DNA of 64,000 nt from Ensifer sp. PDNC004 (GTDB taxonomy: Bacteria > Pseudomonadota > Alphaproteobacteria > Rhizobiales > Rhizobiaceae): contig NZ_CP070353.1 in the NCBI RefSeq assembly GCF_016919405.1, positions 1,798,001 to 1,862,000 on the forward strand, read 5' to 3'. The notes below the pieces were generated by a model, which saw only the letters and a program-made list of their open reading frames with translations, searched no databases and was not told the DNA's origin. The first letter of the stretch is position 1. Each line of letters opens with the position of its first letter. Shown here piece by piece: positions 1-9,408 of this stretch. A program made the position numbers and the translations under genes.

Positions 1-1320
1 CGTCAGGAAGCCGGTCAGAAGCAGGACGGCTGCCAGCCACCAGGCGCCGATATCGAGCGCCGCCTTGACCAGCATGACCTTCGGCCAGAAGCCGGAGAAC
101 GGCGGCAGGCCGGACACGGCGAAGGCAAGCATGAGCGTCAGCGCCGCGAAACCGGCATGGCGGCGATAGAGGCCTGCCAGCGAGGTCAACGAGAAGCTGC
201 CGCCGAGCCTCGCTGCGATACCGGACGCCAGGTAAAGCGCGGTCATGACGAGCATCGAATGCAGCGCATAGAAGATCGCGCCGCCGATACCGCCCGGGCC
301 GCCGACGGCGACGCCAGCGAGGATCGAGCCGATGCCGGAGACGACGAGATAGCCGAGCATGCGGCGGAAGTCCGACTGGGCCAGCGCACCAAGCACGCCG
401 ACGAGCATCGTCAGCGCGCCGGCAATGGCGATGAAGAAGCTCAACTCCTCGCGCTCGACCGGCAGCAGCATGACGGTGACGCGGATGAGCGCGTAGATCC
501 CGACCTTGGTGAGAAGGCCGGCAAACAGGGCCGACACCACCACGCGCGGCGTATGGTAGGAGGCCGGCAGCCAGAAATTCACCGGGAATGCGGCAGCCTT
601 CATGCCGAAGGCAAGCAGGAACAGCGCCGTCAGCGTCATCAGCGGCGCAGTGCCCGCGAGCCCCTCGGCCTTGCGGGCGATGTCGGCCATGTTGAGCGTG
701 CCGAAGCTTGCATAGAGATAGCCTGTGGTGATCAGGAACAGGGTGGTCGCAACGAGGTTGAGGAAGCCGTATTTCACCGCGCCGTCGATCTGCTCGCGTT
801 CGGAGCCGAGCACGATCAGGCCGAAGGACGAGATCAGCAGCACCTCGAACCAGACGTAGAGATTGAAGACATCGCCGGTCAGGAAGGCGCCGGACACCCC
901 CGCCATCAGCAGCATCAGGAACGGATAGAAGCCGTAGCGCCGGCCGCTGTCGTTGATATCGGCAAGCGAATAGATGCCGCCTGCGAGCGCCACGACGGAG
1001 GCGGTGAGCGCAAAGAGCGCGCCGGTCAGGTCGACGGTGAAGGCAATGCCGAAGGGTGGCAGCCAGCGCCCCATCACCATCGTTACCGGTCCGCTTGCAA
1101 GCACATGGCGCAGAAGAAGCACATCGATGATGACGAGCCCGGCCAGCCCGGCAACGGCGACGTAGGGATGCCAATCGATCTTCCGGCGCAGCATTACGAG
1201 CAGTGCGCCGATTGCAAGGCACCAGGCAACCGGCAGGATCACCAGCCAGTCGGCAGACGCGACGGGCTCGAGCACGAGTGCGGCGGAGAGATCTGCGGGA
1301 GGAGAGGTTGTAGCGGCCAT
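1..1320 (-). CDS. mnhD: Mrp/Mnh antiporter subunit D (partial, runs off the window start)
   Basis: Reading the minus strand from an ATG at 1320 gives 440 open codons that reach the window edge without a stop, so the C-terminus is missing. The protein is almost entirely hydrophobic helices of the proton-translocating NADH-quinone oxidoreductase type (ND2/4/5 family), with segments such as GDVFNLYVWFEVLLISSFG and FPVNFWLPASYHTPR that are typical of MrpD/PhaD. MrpD is one of the two large antiporter-like subunits of the Na+(K+)/H+ exchanger of the inner membrane and works with A, B, C, E, F and G. It starts 7 nt after the stop of mnhC, so it is the fourth gene of one operon. The remaining mnhEFG genes should lie just outside the window; this was not seen. 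Confidence 0.93.
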   Translation of the reverse strand, partial: MAATTSPPADLSAALVLEPVASADWLVILPVAWCLAIGALLVMLRRKIDWHPYVAVAGLAGLVIIDVLLLRHVLASGPVTMVMGRWLPPFGIAFTVDLTGALFALTASVVALAGGIYSLADINDSGRRYGFYPFLMLLMAGVSGAFLTGDVFNLYVWFEVLLISSFGLIVLGSEREQIDGAVKYGFLNLVATTLFLITTGYLYASFGTLNMADIARKAEGLAGTAPLMTLTALFLLAFGMKAAAFPVNFWLPASYHTPRVVVSALFAGLLTKVGIYALIRVTVMLLPVEREELSFFIAIAGALTMLVGVLGALAQSDFRRMLGYLVVSGIGSILAGVAVGGPGGIGGAIFYALHSMLVMTALYLASGIAARLGGSFSLTSLAGLYRRHAGFAALTLMLAFAVSGLPPFSGFWPKVMLVKAALDIGAWWLAAVLLLTGFLT

Positions 1321-1327
1321 GGGTCGG

Positions 1328-1705
1328 TCAGTATCCAAGCGGCGGGGCCGGCTCGTCCTTCGGCTCGGCAACGCGCATCTCGTCGGTGTTGTCGGTTTGC
1401 AGCTCCTCGTAGGCCCGCCAGGCGAGAACCAGCAGAAACGCGAAGAAGGAGAAGGAGATGACGATCGCCGTCAGGATCAGCGCCTGCGGCAGGGCGTTGG
1501 CGGCGGGACCGACGAGCGCATCCTGATCGCCAGGGACGACCGGAGGCACGCCGCGGGTCAGCCGACCGCCGGTGAAGATCAAAAGGTTGACGGCATTGCC
1601 GAGGATGGCGACGCCAAGCAGCACCCGGATGATATACTTCGACAGGAGCAGATAGACGGCGACCGTGAAGAAGATGCCGACAAGCAGAGCGAACCAGGCT
1701 TCCAT
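1328..1705 (-). CDS. mnhC: Mrp/Mnh antiporter subunit C (NuoK-like)
   Basis: A 125-residue protein beginning [20 protein letters not shown]. It has three hydrophobic helices and the NuoK-like core LGVAILGNAVNLLIFTGGRL, the expected size and pattern for MrpC/PhaC, the small subunit of the multisubunit cation/proton antiporter. The start is fixed by the overlap TAATG with the stop of mnhB (one shared base), a normal translational coupling in this operon. The C-terminal tail after the last helix is charged and presumably cytoplasmic. An in-frame upstream extension exists but it is antisense-like sequence inside mnhB and is not used. Confidence 0.92.
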   Translation of the reverse strand: MEAWFALLVGIFFTVAVYLLLSKYIIRVLLGVAILGNAVNLLIFTGGRLTRGVPPVVPGDQDALVGPAANALPQALILTAIVISFSFFAFLLVLAWRAYEELQTDNTDEMRVAEPKDEPAPPLGY

Positions 1706-2124
1706 TACTCGCCTCCCCGCTCTTCGAGCGAAAGCGCAATCGAACTGATCGCGCCGACGACCACCAGATAGACGCCGCAATCGAACAGCATCACCGTCGA
1801 GAGCGGCACTTCCAGGCCGAGCACCGAAGGATAGATCCACAGGCCGGTCATGAAGGGCACGCGGGCGGCGATCGAGACCAGGCCGGCGACCGTCGCGGCC
1901 AGGAGGCCCGCCCCGGCAATCGCCATCGGGTGGAAATAGATCGCACGACGCACCGTCTCGACGCCGCAAGCGATGCCGTAGATCGCCAGCGCCGACACCG
2001 CGATGAGGCCGCCGATGAAACCGCCGCCCGGCTCGTTGTGGCCGCGCAACAGGACGAAGATCGAAAACAACACCATCAGGCTCGTAAGGAACGGCGCGAC
2101 GGCGCGGAAAATCACCGACTTCAT
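1705..2124 (-). CDS. mnhB: Mrp/Mnh antiporter subunit B
   Basis: A 139-residue membrane protein, [20 protein letters not shown], with about four helices and the conserved MnhB signature around [12 protein letters not shown] (residues about 29-40). MrpB is a small structural subunit of the Na+(K+)/H+ antiporter. The gene overlaps the end of mnhA by 4 nt (ATGA) and the start of mnhC by 1 nt. A and B are separate genes here; in some rhizobial pha systems they are fused, so this is the unfused arrangement (established knowledge of the family; I did not compare with a reference genome). Confidence 0.93.
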   Translation of the reverse strand: MKSVIFRAVAPFLTSLMVLFSIFVLLRGHNEPGGGFIGGLIAVSALAIYGIACGVETVRRAIYFHPMAIAGAGLLAATVAGLVSIAARVPFMTGLWIYPSVLGLEVPLSTVMLFDCGVYLVVVGAISSIALSLEERGGE

Positions 2125-4481
2125 GCGCGCTCCTCCGCATCCGGATCGTTATCGGCGATACGCCGGAGCGAACCTGCCCTCAGGCGAACGAGCGACAGGA
2201 TCGCAAGGCCCGTGACCATCACCACGGCGATCTCACCTAGCGTGTCCGTGCCGCGGAAATCGACGATGATGACGTTCACCACATTGGCGCCGTGGGCGAT
2301 CGACTTCGAATAGAGGTTGAAGAAGTCGGTGAGCGTCGTATCGAAGGGCACCCCCGTCACCTTCAGCAGCATCAGCCCGAAGCCGAGACCGCAGGCGAGT
2401 GCGATGGCGAGATCCGGGATCTTCTGCGCAAGCGGACGATGGTCCGACGGCGAAAGCCGGAGCCGCGTCATCACCAGCGCAAGCACGACGACCGAAAGCG
2501 TCTCGATCATGAACTGGGTAAAGGCCAGATCCGGTGCGCCGTAGAGCAGGAAGATAACGGCAACGGCAAAGCCCTGGATGCCGAGCGAGACGATGGCGGT
2601 CAGCCGGTCGGCGGCAAGCACCACCGCGACGAGGCCGATGACCGCGATCGCCATGATCGCCAGTTCATGCAGCGGCACGTCTGCGGCAAAGAACGGCGCG
2701 CGCGGGAACTCGCCATAGGCGATCGGCACGACCAGGAGCACGAAGGCGACCAGGATGAAGGTAGCGGTCATGTAGACTTCGAGGCGCCCCGACTGCATCC
2801 GTCGCGTCAGCGCGACGGAGAAACGGACGAGGCCGCGAATGAACTGGTCGAAGCCGCGATCCGGACCCCAGCCGATATCGGAAAGGATCGCCGCCATGAA
2901 GGCGCGCACGCGGTCAAGCTTCAGGTAGAACGCGATGCCGATCAATGCGGTCGCAGCCGACATGGCGAGCGGCACCCCGATGTGCGGGAAGACCGTTATC
3001 GTCACCGCGCGCGGTTCGCCCGCGATCGCCGACGCCATCGGCGTCGATACCAGTTCGTGCGTCAGCCCCGAAAGCAAGGCGGCGGAGAGCCCCTTGGCCG
3101 CAAGCAGCGCAGGGCCGAGCCAGAGCAGGATCGGCGCCTCGTGCGCCGCCTTCGGCGTCTCGACCTTGGCGCCGATGAACGGCTTCAGCGCAACTGCAAA
3201 GGCCACCGCGAACATCAGCGCGTTGCCGAGGATCGCGATTGCGGCAAAGACCAGGGAACGGCGATCAAAACCGGAGAGAGCGTAGTAAATCTCCTCCTTG
3301 GCGATGAAGCCGAAGAAGGGAAACAGCCCGCCCATCGAGAATGCCGCGGCAAGCGCGATGACGAAGGTGAGCGGCATGGCGGAGCGAAGGCCCCCGAGCC
3401 TCGTCACGTCGCGCGTGCCGGTCTCGTGATCGATAATGCCGGCGACCATGAACAGGGCGCCCTTGAACAGCGAATGGGCAACGAGGTAGAGCACCGCCGC
3501 TTCGATCGCGTGGGGCACGCCAAGCCCGATCAGCATGACCAGCAGGCCGAGCGACGCCATCGTCGTATAGGCGAGCATCAGCTTCAGGTCGGTCTGGCGG
3601 CAGGCAAGAGCCGCGCCAATGACGAGCGTCGCCCCCCCGAAGAGCGGCAGAAGGATCTGCCACTCGGGCGTGCCGCCGAGCACCGGGTTCAGCCGCATCA
3701 GCAAGTAGACGCCAGCCTTCACCATCGTCGCCGAGTGCAGGTAGGCGGAGACGGGCGTCGGGGCTTCCATCGCGTTCGGTAGCCAGAAATGGAAGGGGAA
3801 CTGCGCCGACTTGGTAAATGCGCCACCGAGAACGAGAAGGAGTGCCGCCAGATAGAACGGGCTTTCGCGCATCTCCGGCCCGAAGGCCGACAGCAGCGAG
3901 AGCTGGGTGACGCCGCTGACGTTCCAGATGATCAGCAGTCCGGCGAGCAAGAACAGGCCCCCGCCCCCGGTCACGACCAGCGCCTGCAGGGCCGCGCGCC
4001 GCGCCGCCTCGCGCGAATGATCGAAACCGATCAGCAGGAACGAGGTGATCGAGGTCAGTTCCCAGAACACGAACAGCATCAGGAAGCTGTCGGAGACCAC
4101 GAGCCCGAGCATCGAGCCCATGAACATCAGGATGAAGGAAAAGAACCGTCCCTGCTGCGGGTGGCCTTTCAGATAGCCACCGGCATAAAGCACGATCAGC
4201 ATGCCGATGCCGGCAATCAACAGGACGAATGTGAGCGACAGCCCGTCGATCAGCCAGGAAAAGCTGACATTGAACGAAGGTATCCAGGCGTAACCGCCAG
4301 TAACCACCTCGCCCTTGGCCACTTCCGCCCAGAAACCGGCGAAATGCAGAACGATGCCCAAGGGGAACAGCGCAAGCACCCAGGCCGCATTGTGGCCGAG
4401 AAGGCGCGTCAGAAGCGGCGCGAGCAATGCCGCGACGAAAGGCAGTGCAAGGGCCAGAAATGTCAGGGCCGCAACATCCAT
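2121..4481 (-). CDS. mnhA: Mrp/Mnh antiporter large subunit A
   Basis: A 786-residue polytopic inner-membrane protein. Residues about 60-410 carry the proton-antiporter module shared with NuoL (motifs [62 protein letters not shown]). The C-terminal third has the MrpA-specific MbhD/MbhE-type helices ending in [23 protein letters not shown]. Length matches MrpA (about 800 residues). It is the main ion-translocating subunit for pH and Na+/K+ tolerance. The start at 4481 has an AAAGGAG site about 12 nt upstream. It is first in the operon A-B-C-D read leftward, and the 406-bp divergent region to its right should hold its promoter. Confidence 0.95.
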   Translation of the reverse strand: MDVAALTFLALALPFVAALLAPLLTRLLGHNAAWVLALFPLGIVLHFAGFWAEVAKGEVVTGGYAWIPSFNVSFSWLIDGLSLTFVLLIAGIGMLIVLYAGGYLKGHPQQGRFFSFILMFMGSMLGLVVSDSFLMLFVFWELTSITSFLLIGFDHSREAARRAALQALVVTGGGGLFLLAGLLIIWNVSGVTQLSLLSAFGPEMRESPFYLAALLLVLGGAFTKSAQFPFHFWLPNAMEAPTPVSAYLHSATMVKAGVYLLMRLNPVLGGTPEWQILLPLFGGATLVIGAALACRQTDLKLMLAYTTMASLGLLVMLIGLGVPHAIEAAVLYLVAHSLFKGALFMVAGIIDHETGTRDVTRLGGLRSAMPLTFVIALAAAFSMGGLFPFFGFIAKEEIYYALSGFDRRSLVFAAIAILGNALMFAVAFAVALKPFIGAKVETPKAAHEAPILLWLGPALLAAKGLSAALLSGLTHELVSTPMASAIAGEPRAVTITVFPHIGVPLAMSAATALIGIAFYLKLDRVRAFMAAILSDIGWGPDRGFDQFIRGLVRFSVALTRRMQSGRLEVYMTATFILVAFVLLVVPIAYGEFPRAPFFAADVPLHELAIMAIAVIGLVAVVLAADRLTAIVSLGIQGFAVAVIFLLYGAPDLAFTQFMIETLSVVVLALVMTRLRLSPSDHRPLAQKIPDLAIALACGLGFGLMLLKVTGVPFDTTLTDFFNLYSKSIAHGANVVNVIIVDFRGTDTLGEIAVVMVTGLAILSLVRLRAGSLRRIADNDPDAEERA

Positions 4482-4887
4482 CGTCCAGGCCTGCTCCTTT
4501 TAATTCATCGTATAATCGATCGAACCCCCGACATAAAAGAAGGGGGTTGGGGTCTCAAGCCTTATCCAGATAAAATCGGCGTTATGTGTCCGTCAGTTCG
4601 GCCGGACGAACCGAAGCGGAGCCCCTGCAATACCAGATTCGCGCGCTTTAGGCGGCGGCCGCCAACAACAATTAAAATGCTGTTAGCAACATCTTCATCG
4701 GGCGGCGGGGGATAGATCGAACATTCTGGAAACCGAACTGCAAGACGTGATAGTTGTATTTGCAGACGCCCTCAATTCAGAATGAACAGATGCGACGACG
4801 ACGCCGGCAGACCTTGCAACGGCTGAGACGCGGTTGCCCGTGCCGCTGTCGCTAGCGGCGGGCACGAAACAGAAGACCACATAACGA
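4482..4887. other. Divergent intergenic region between mnhA and the EAL gene
   Basis: No gene is seen in this 406-bp stretch. It must hold promoters for mnhA (leftward) and possibly for the EAL gene (rightward). Visible structure is limited to an inverted repeat at 4523-4548, a GC-rich GGCGGCCGCC-type palindrome near 4630, and an AT-richer stretch around 4670-4690. No clear -35/-10 pair could be fixed. Confidence 0.6.
4523..4548. repeat. Inverted repeat in the mnhA leader
   Basis: The arms AACCCCC (4523-4529) and GGGGGTT (4542-4548) are perfect complements with a 12-nt spacer. The element lies about 42 nt upstream of the mnhA start, so it could be a 5' UTR hairpin or an operator. No T-tract follows it on either strand, which argues against a terminator. 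Confidence 0.4.
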
Positions 4888-6495
4888 ATGGGCGGGACCC
4901 GCTTGGAACGATCTCGCATAGTCGTCATCGCCAGTATCCTGGCTGCCCTCGGCGCGATCCTGCCGATGCTGGCAGCCTATTACCTTTCCTGGTCGATCGC
5001 CGTGCGCAGCGAGCAGGCACGGCTTGCCCGTCTTGCCGACTATGCCATCATGCGCGCCGACGCCGCGCTCGATGAGGCGTCGCGGGCGCTGAAGACCGCC
5101 GACCGGCTCGACATTCCGCCATGCATGGCCACGCATATCGCGGCGCTGCGCTCGCTGGTCGTCAACACCACCGCCATCGAGGACATCGGCTATTTCGAGA
5201 ACGGGCTGCTCAGATGCACCTCGTGGGGCTACCCGCCGCGCCGCCTCACCCGCGCACCACCGGCCGATTTCTTCGCAAGCAATGGCGTCGAGGTCATCCC
5301 GCGGATGTATCCGACAATCAGCACCGGCGCGCCCATGACGGCTTTCCGGTACCGCTCCTATACGGTGCTGACCAATCCGATCCGTTTCGTGGACGTGATC
5401 GCAGAGCCCGGCACCCGGCTTGCCGTCGCCACCAAAAACGGCGTGCTGATCAGTACCCTCAACGATCCTGACCCGCAGCTCACGGAGCATCTTGCCGATC
5501 TTCCGAAGACCGGCAGCAATGCCGACGACCTCTTTGCAACGTCACGGGACGCCAACTGGATCGCGGTTGCCACTGCGCCCAGTATCGCCATTCTCAGCGA
5601 CATGGATCGGGAACGCCTGCTGCTCCTGCCGGGCGGGGCGCTGGTCGCGGCACTGATGGTCGGCCTCGTCGTCTGGCTGTCCCGGCGTCGCCTGTCGCCG
5701 CTCGGCGAGCTTTCGATTGCCGTGCATCGGCGCGAGTTCATCGTGCACTACCAGCCGCTGATTGAGCTCAAGACCGGCATCTGCGTCGGCGCGGAGGCTC
5801 TGGTGCGCTGGCGGCGGCCGGATGGGCAGATGGTCCGCCCGGATCTGTTCATCCCTCTTGCGGAGGAAAACGGGCTGATCGAGGAGATCACCGATCAGGT
5901 TCTCTATGCGACGATCGCCGAGCTGAAGAGCGTGCTCGTCGCCGACCGCTCGCTGCACATCGCCATCAACCTCGCCGCCGACGACCTGAAATCCGGGCGC
6001 ATCCTGCCGGTGATCGAGACGGCGCTTCGAAACACCGGCATAATCACGGAACAGATCTGGTTGGAGGCAACCGAACGCGGCTTCATGGACGTGAAATCCG
6101 CCCGGACGACGATCGAGGAAGCGCGTCGGCGCGGCCACTCGGTGGCCATCGACGACTTCGGCACCGGCTATTCGAGCCTGCAATACCTGCAGGAGCTTCC
6201 GCTCGATGCGCTGAAGATCGACAAGTCCTTCATCGACACGATCGGCACCGATTCGGCCACCAGCTCGATCACACCCCATATCATCGACATCGCCAAATCG
6301 CTCGATCTCTACATCGTCGCCGAGGGGATCGAGCGGCAGGAGCAGGCCGACTATCTCATCGAGCGGGGCGTGCAATACGGCCAGGGCTGGCTGTTTTCCA
6401 AGGCGCTGCCGGCGGCCGAGTTCATTGCCTTCTACAACGACAGCAAACGCAGGCTCGGGGCCGGGCCGGCGGTGATCCGCCGCGAAATCGCTTGA
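4888..6495 (+). CDS. CSS-motif EAL-domain cyclic-di-GMP phosphodiesterase
   Basis: A 535-residue membrane protein: transmembrane helix about 11-34, a periplasmic domain to about 243, a second helix about 245-265, then a cytoplasmic EAL domain (about 275-520). The periplasmic part has Cys79 and Cys110 in the order seen in CSS-motif proteins (here C-T-S), which in the known family form a redox-sensitive disulfide controlling the phosphodiesterase. The EAL domain is complete: EALVRW at 303-308, then ATERGF, IDDFGTGYSSLQYL, LKIDKSF, VAEGIE and YGQGW. It is therefore likely active against c-di-GMP, linking periplasmic redox state to motility or biofilm. No strong ribosome site precedes the ATG, so the start could be a few codons off. 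It stands alone. Confidence 0.9.
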   Translation: MGGTRLERSRIVVIASILAALGAILPMLAAYYLSWSIAVRSEQARLARLADYAIMRADAALDEASRALKTADRLDIPPCMATHIAALRSLVVNTTAIEDIGYFENGLLRCTSWGYPPRRLTRAPPADFFASNGVEVIPRMYPTISTGAPMTAFRYRSYTVLTNPIRFVDVIAEPGTRLAVATKNGVLISTLNDPDPQLTEHLADLPKTGSNADDLFATSRDANWIAVATAPSIAILSDMDRERLLLLPGGALVAALMVGLVVWLSRRRLSPLGELSIAVHRREFIVHYQPLIELKTGICVGAEALVRWRRPDGQMVRPDLFIPLAEENGLIEEITDQVLYATIAELKSVLVADRSLHIAINLAADDLKSGRILPVIETALRNTGIITEQIWLEATERGFMDVKSARTTIEEARRRGHSVAIDDFGTGYSSLQYLQELPLDALKIDKSFIDTIGTDSATSSITPHIIDIAKSLDLYIVAEGIERQEQADYLIERGVQYGQGWLFSKALPAAEFIAFYNDSKRRLGAGPAVIRREIA

Positions 6496-6579
6496 GGTGC
6501 GTCACGGAACGGGCGCTGGCGATGTTTGCGCGCGCGGTCGCGCATTCCTATATAGTCGCCGCAACGACAGGAGACTTTC

Positions 6580-6987
6580 ATGACGACCGTAAAGACGCCG
6601 AAAGTGGTGAAAACCGATGCGGAGTGGCGGGCGCAGCTCTCGCCGGAGCAGTATCGCATCACGCGAGAACAGGGCACCGAGCGTCCGTTCACCGGTCCGT
6701 TCCTCAGCAACAAGCAGACCGGCACCTACGAATGCGTCTGTTGCGGCCGGGCGCTGTTCCGCTCCGACACCAAGTTCGATTCCGGTTGCGGCTGGCCGAG
6801 CTACTTCGCCGCGATCGACGATCAGGCGATCCGCGAGATCGAGGACCGCTCCCACTTTATGGTGCGCACGGAAATCCGCTGCGCCGATTGCGACGCCCAT
6901 CTCGGTCACGTCTTTCCCGACGGCCCGCCGCCGACGGGGCTGCGCTATTGCCTGAACGGCCATGCGATGACGTTTACCGAGGATTGA
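6580..6987 (+). CDS. msrB: Peptide-methionine (R)-S-oxide reductase MsrB
   Basis: A 135-residue cytoplasmic enzyme that reduces the R-epimer of methionine sulfoxide in proteins. All landmarks are present: structural zinc pairs Cys52/Cys55 and Cys101/Cys104, the SGCGWPS block containing the probable resolving Cys70, [21 protein letters not shown], and catalytic Cys124. The usual RYCINS is RYCLNG here, with the Cys retained. The start has an AGGAG site 7 nt upstream. It is a single-domain MsrB, not fused to MsrA. Confidence 0.96.
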   Translation: MTTVKTPKVVKTDAEWRAQLSPEQYRITREQGTERPFTGPFLSNKQTGTYECVCCGRALFRSDTKFDSGCGWPSYFAAIDDQAIREIEDRSHFMVRTEIRCADCDAHLGHVFPDGPPPTGLRYCLNGHAMTFTED

Positions 6988-7093
6988 CACCGGAGCCTGG
7001 AAGGAGTGGCATGGAGTGCTGTTCCGCCGGGAACGGCCCCGTGGCGCCAACCGCGGTAGAAGTTATAGATCGAGCAAGCGAGAGGAGGTCCGC

Positions 7094-7618
7094 ATGCTAC
7101 GCATCCTGACTGCCCTCGCCTTGCTGCTCCCTTCCGCCCTGACGGCGTCGGCGGCAGAGGATTGGGTTCCCTACGCCAACGCTCGATTTGGCTATGTGCT
7201 CGACATTCCCCCCGGCTTCGAACTGCAGAGCGAGGGCGATAATGGCGATGGCGCGAGTTTTCATGCCAGCGACAACGGCGCGACCCTTTCGGTCTTCGGC
7301 AGCACGCTCATGGACGGTGACTTCGAGACCGACGTCAACGACCGCATGGGTTACGAGCGGGAGGGTGACTGGCGGATTTCCTATTCGCGCGTAACGGCGG
7401 CCTGGGCGAGTTTCTCGGGCGCGCGCGGTGACGAAGTGTTCTACACCCGCGCCATCGCGCTCTGTGACGGCAGCGCCGCCTATTTCCGCCTGCAGTACCG
7501 CAAGACCCGGCTCACCAGCTTCGACGGCGTGATTTCGCGGATGGCGGAGGCCCTGAGGCCTTCGGAAGGCTGTCAGCATCCACCGATCGCTGCGGCGGCC
7601 GGCGAAGCGCCGAACTGA
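7094..7618 (+). CDS. Exported protein of unknown function
   Basis: A 174-residue protein with a clear Sec signal peptide (MLRILTALALLLPSALTASAA, cleavage probably after ASA near residue 19-20). The mature part begins EDWVPYANARFGYVLDIPPGF, a pattern common in periplasmic rhizobial proteins that adopt a PsbP/MOG1-like fold; that similarity is an impression, not a firm assignment. The start at 7094 is chosen over a longer in-frame start at 7016 because it has a GAGGAGG site and begins the signal peptide. It converges with the TrhA gene, with only 7 nt between them. Confidence 0.75.
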   Translation: MLRILTALALLLPSALTASAAEDWVPYANARFGYVLDIPPGFELQSEGDNGDGASFHASDNGATLSVFGSTLMDGDFETDVNDRMGYEREGDWRISYSRVTAAWASFSGARGDEVFYTRAIALCDGSAAYFRLQYRKTRLTSFDGVISRMAEALRPSEGCQHPPIAAAAGEAPN

Positions 7619-7625
7619 TCGCCCC

Positions 7626-8282
7626 TCAGGACGCGGCGCTGAAACAGGTCAGCACGGCCGAATAGTGCACCGCCGCCCCTGTCACGACGAAGCCGTGCCA
7701 GATGGCGTTCTGGAAGCGCAGCTTTTCCCACACATGGAAGATCACGCCGGCGGAATAGATGATGCCGCCAATCAGGATCAGCACGAGCGTCGTTGCCGTC
7801 AGCGCCGACAACAGCGGGCCGACGGCGAGCACGCCGCTCCAGCCCATGGCAAGATAGAGCAGGATCGCCAGCCGGTCGAAGCGCCCCGGAAAGAGGCACT
7901 TGATGGCGACGCCAAGACCGGCGATCGCCCAGATGCCGATCAGCATCACGAACAGGAACGGATCATCGAGGCCGCGCTGCAGGAACGGCGTATAGGTGGC
8001 GGCAATCAGAACGAAGATCGAGGAATGGTCGAAGCGGCGCAGGAACCACTTGGTGCGTGAAACCGGGTAGAGATTATAGAGAAAGGAGATCGAGAGGGTC
8101 GCAAGCAGCCCGGCGCCATAGACGGCCGCGGCGGCAAGCTGCCCGGTCGTGCTCCATAGCGTTGCGTAGAAGATCAGCGCGGTCACGCCAACCAGTGCAG
8201 CCGCCAGGCCGATGCCGTGAACGATGCCGTCGGCAATCAGTTCCGAGCGGTCATAGTTCCATTTGACGCCTGCGAATTCCAC
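7626..8282 (-). CDS. TrhA / hemolysin III family membrane protein
   Basis: From a GTG at 8282 the gene encodes 218 residues with seven predicted helices. The N-terminal YDRSELIADGIVHGIGL block with its conserved Glu and His, SFLYNLYP, and the downstream RRFDHSSIFVLIAATYTPF segment define the hemolysin III / YqfA / PAQR-like family. Members are inner-membrane proteins with conserved His/Asp/Ser residues thought to bind a metal; in E. coli TrhA affects membrane energetics. The GTG follows a GGGAGAGGGAAG stretch and gives the usual family length. An ATG at 8363 would add 27 atypical residues. Confidence 0.88.
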   Translation of the reverse strand: MEFAGVKWNYDRSELIADGIVHGIGLAAALVGVTALIFYATLWSTTGQLAAAAVYGAGLLATLSISFLYNLYPVSRTKWFLRRFDHSSIFVLIAATYTPFLQRGLDDPFLFVMLIGIWAIAGLGVAIKCLFPGRFDRLAILLYLAMGWSGVLAVGPLLSALTATTLVLILIGGIIYSAGVIFHVWEKLRFQNAIWHGFVVTGAAVHYSAVLTCFSAAS

Positions 8283-8525
8283 GTCTTCCCTCTCCCCGAG
8301 CCTTATCTTCTCCAGCGGCGCGCATGCCCGTCGCACCGCAACGTTTCCACCATCCTGCCACAAGGCTTCGCCGCCGCAAAGAAGTAGCGCCGCGGCAAAA
8401 GCATCAACTTTTGCAACGCATTACAACAATCCCATAACAAATCTGCGAAGTTTGAAAGGAGACTTGCCCAAGGCCACCGCGATGACCACATGAACGGCCG
8501 GAACACGCCGATCGGGAGGATCATC

Positions 8526-8996
8526 ATGTCAGTCTTGCGCACCCCTCAGCCGGAGGAAGCGGCCGTGCTCAGCGACCTCTGCCTGCGATCGAAGGCTGTT
8601 TGGGGCTATGACGAGGCTTTTCTTGAAGCGTGCCGACCGGCCTTGACGCTTACGGCCGACGACTGGACGGATTCGGACCTGCAGGTGGCCACGGACGGCG
8701 AACGCATCGTCGGCCTGGCGCAGGTCCGCGGGAGCGGCAACCACGTCGAACTCGACAAGCTGTTCATCGAACCGGAAGCACGGGCGGCAGGCATTGGCCG
8801 ACGGCTTTTCGACTGGTGCGTCGCCGCGGCGCGCAGGCGTGGTGCGACCGTCATGACGATCGACGCAGACCCCGGTGCCGCCGACTTTTACCGCCGTATG
8901 GGGGCAGTCGATGACGGGGTCGTCGCGTCGAGCGTGATCCCCGGGCGGTTCCTGCCCCGGCTGAAAGTGGATTTGGGGGGCGGCACGACCGCCTGA
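8526..8996 (+). CDS. GNAT-family N-acetyltransferase
   Basis: A 156-residue single-domain GNAT protein. The acetyl-CoA loop is seen as PEARAAGIGRRLF (about residues 91-103), preceded by the strand VELDKLFIEP and followed by ADPGAADFYRRMGA, the usual beta5/alpha4 block. The substrate cannot be told from sequence. The start at 8526 has GGGAGG 7 nt upstream; a longer ATG at 8490 lacks a ribosome site. It converges on the TraR/DksA-like gene with a 2-nt gap. Confidence 0.85.
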   Translation: MSVLRTPQPEEAAVLSDLCLRSKAVWGYDEAFLEACRPALTLTADDWTDSDLQVATDGERIVGLAQVRGSGNHVELDKLFIEPEARAAGIGRRLFDWCVAAARRRGATVMTIDADPGAADFYRRMGAVDDGVVASSVIPGRFLPRLKVDLGGGTTA

Positions 8997-8998
8997 CG

Positions 8999-9343
8999 TT
9001 ACCGCCCGCCGCGGGCGACCTCGGTGGCGCAGTCCTGACAGAGCGGGGCATGAGGCACGGCCTGAAGGCGCGCCGCCGAAATCGGCAGGCCGCAGCGCAC
9101 GCAGGTTCCGAAGGTGCCGGCGGCGATCCGATCGAGCGCGGCGTCGATCCCGCGGATTTCCTCCTGGCCCGCAAGGCCAAGGCCTTCGAGCACCTCGTCC
9201 CCTTCCCGCTCGGTCACCCGGTCCGGGACATCAGCGTTCATCGGCTCATCGAGATCGTGCTCGATCTTGACCAGACGCCCCTGCAGTTCCGCCTTGCGGC
9301 GGGTCAGGCGGTCGTGAAAGTCGTCAAGCCCATGTTTGTCCAT
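8999..9343 (-). CDS. TraR/DksA-type zinc-finger protein
   Basis: A 114-residue protein, MDKHGLDDFHDRLTRRKAELQ, with an N-terminal coiled coil and a C-terminal four-Cys zinc finger, Cys-x2-Cys (CVRC) then about 17 residues and Cys-x2-Cys (CQDC). DksA/TraR proteins insert their coiled coil into the RNA polymerase secondary channel, but this short form is nearer to the YbiI/TraR class and may not act like DksA. The ATG at 9343 has AAGGAG 9 nt upstream. It lies 65 nt downstream of the universal stress gene in the same direction, so the two are probably co-transcribed and share the FixK-type box at 9924-9939. Confidence 0.85.
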   Translation of the reverse strand: MDKHGLDDFHDRLTRRKAELQGRLVKIEHDLDEPMNADVPDRVTEREGDEVLEGLGLAGQEEIRGIDAALDRIAAGTFGTCVRCGLPISAARLQAVPHAPLCQDCATEVARGGR

Positions 9344-9408
9344 CTGAAGACTCCTTGGCGGTGGCGGCGCGAAGGTCACGCGCCGCATGCGCTCTTGTTG
9401 TTCGTGGC

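Noticed and set aside
157..1461. Long open frame on the plus strand opposite mnhD/mnhC
   Set aside because: It is Arg/His/Glu-rich low-complexity antisense of the membrane genes, a common artefact of high GC, with no ribosome site or domain.
2292..3782. 496-codon plus-strand frame opposite mnhA
   Set aside because: Antisense shadow of mnhA; composition is Arg/Asp/Glu/His rich with no recognisable fold.
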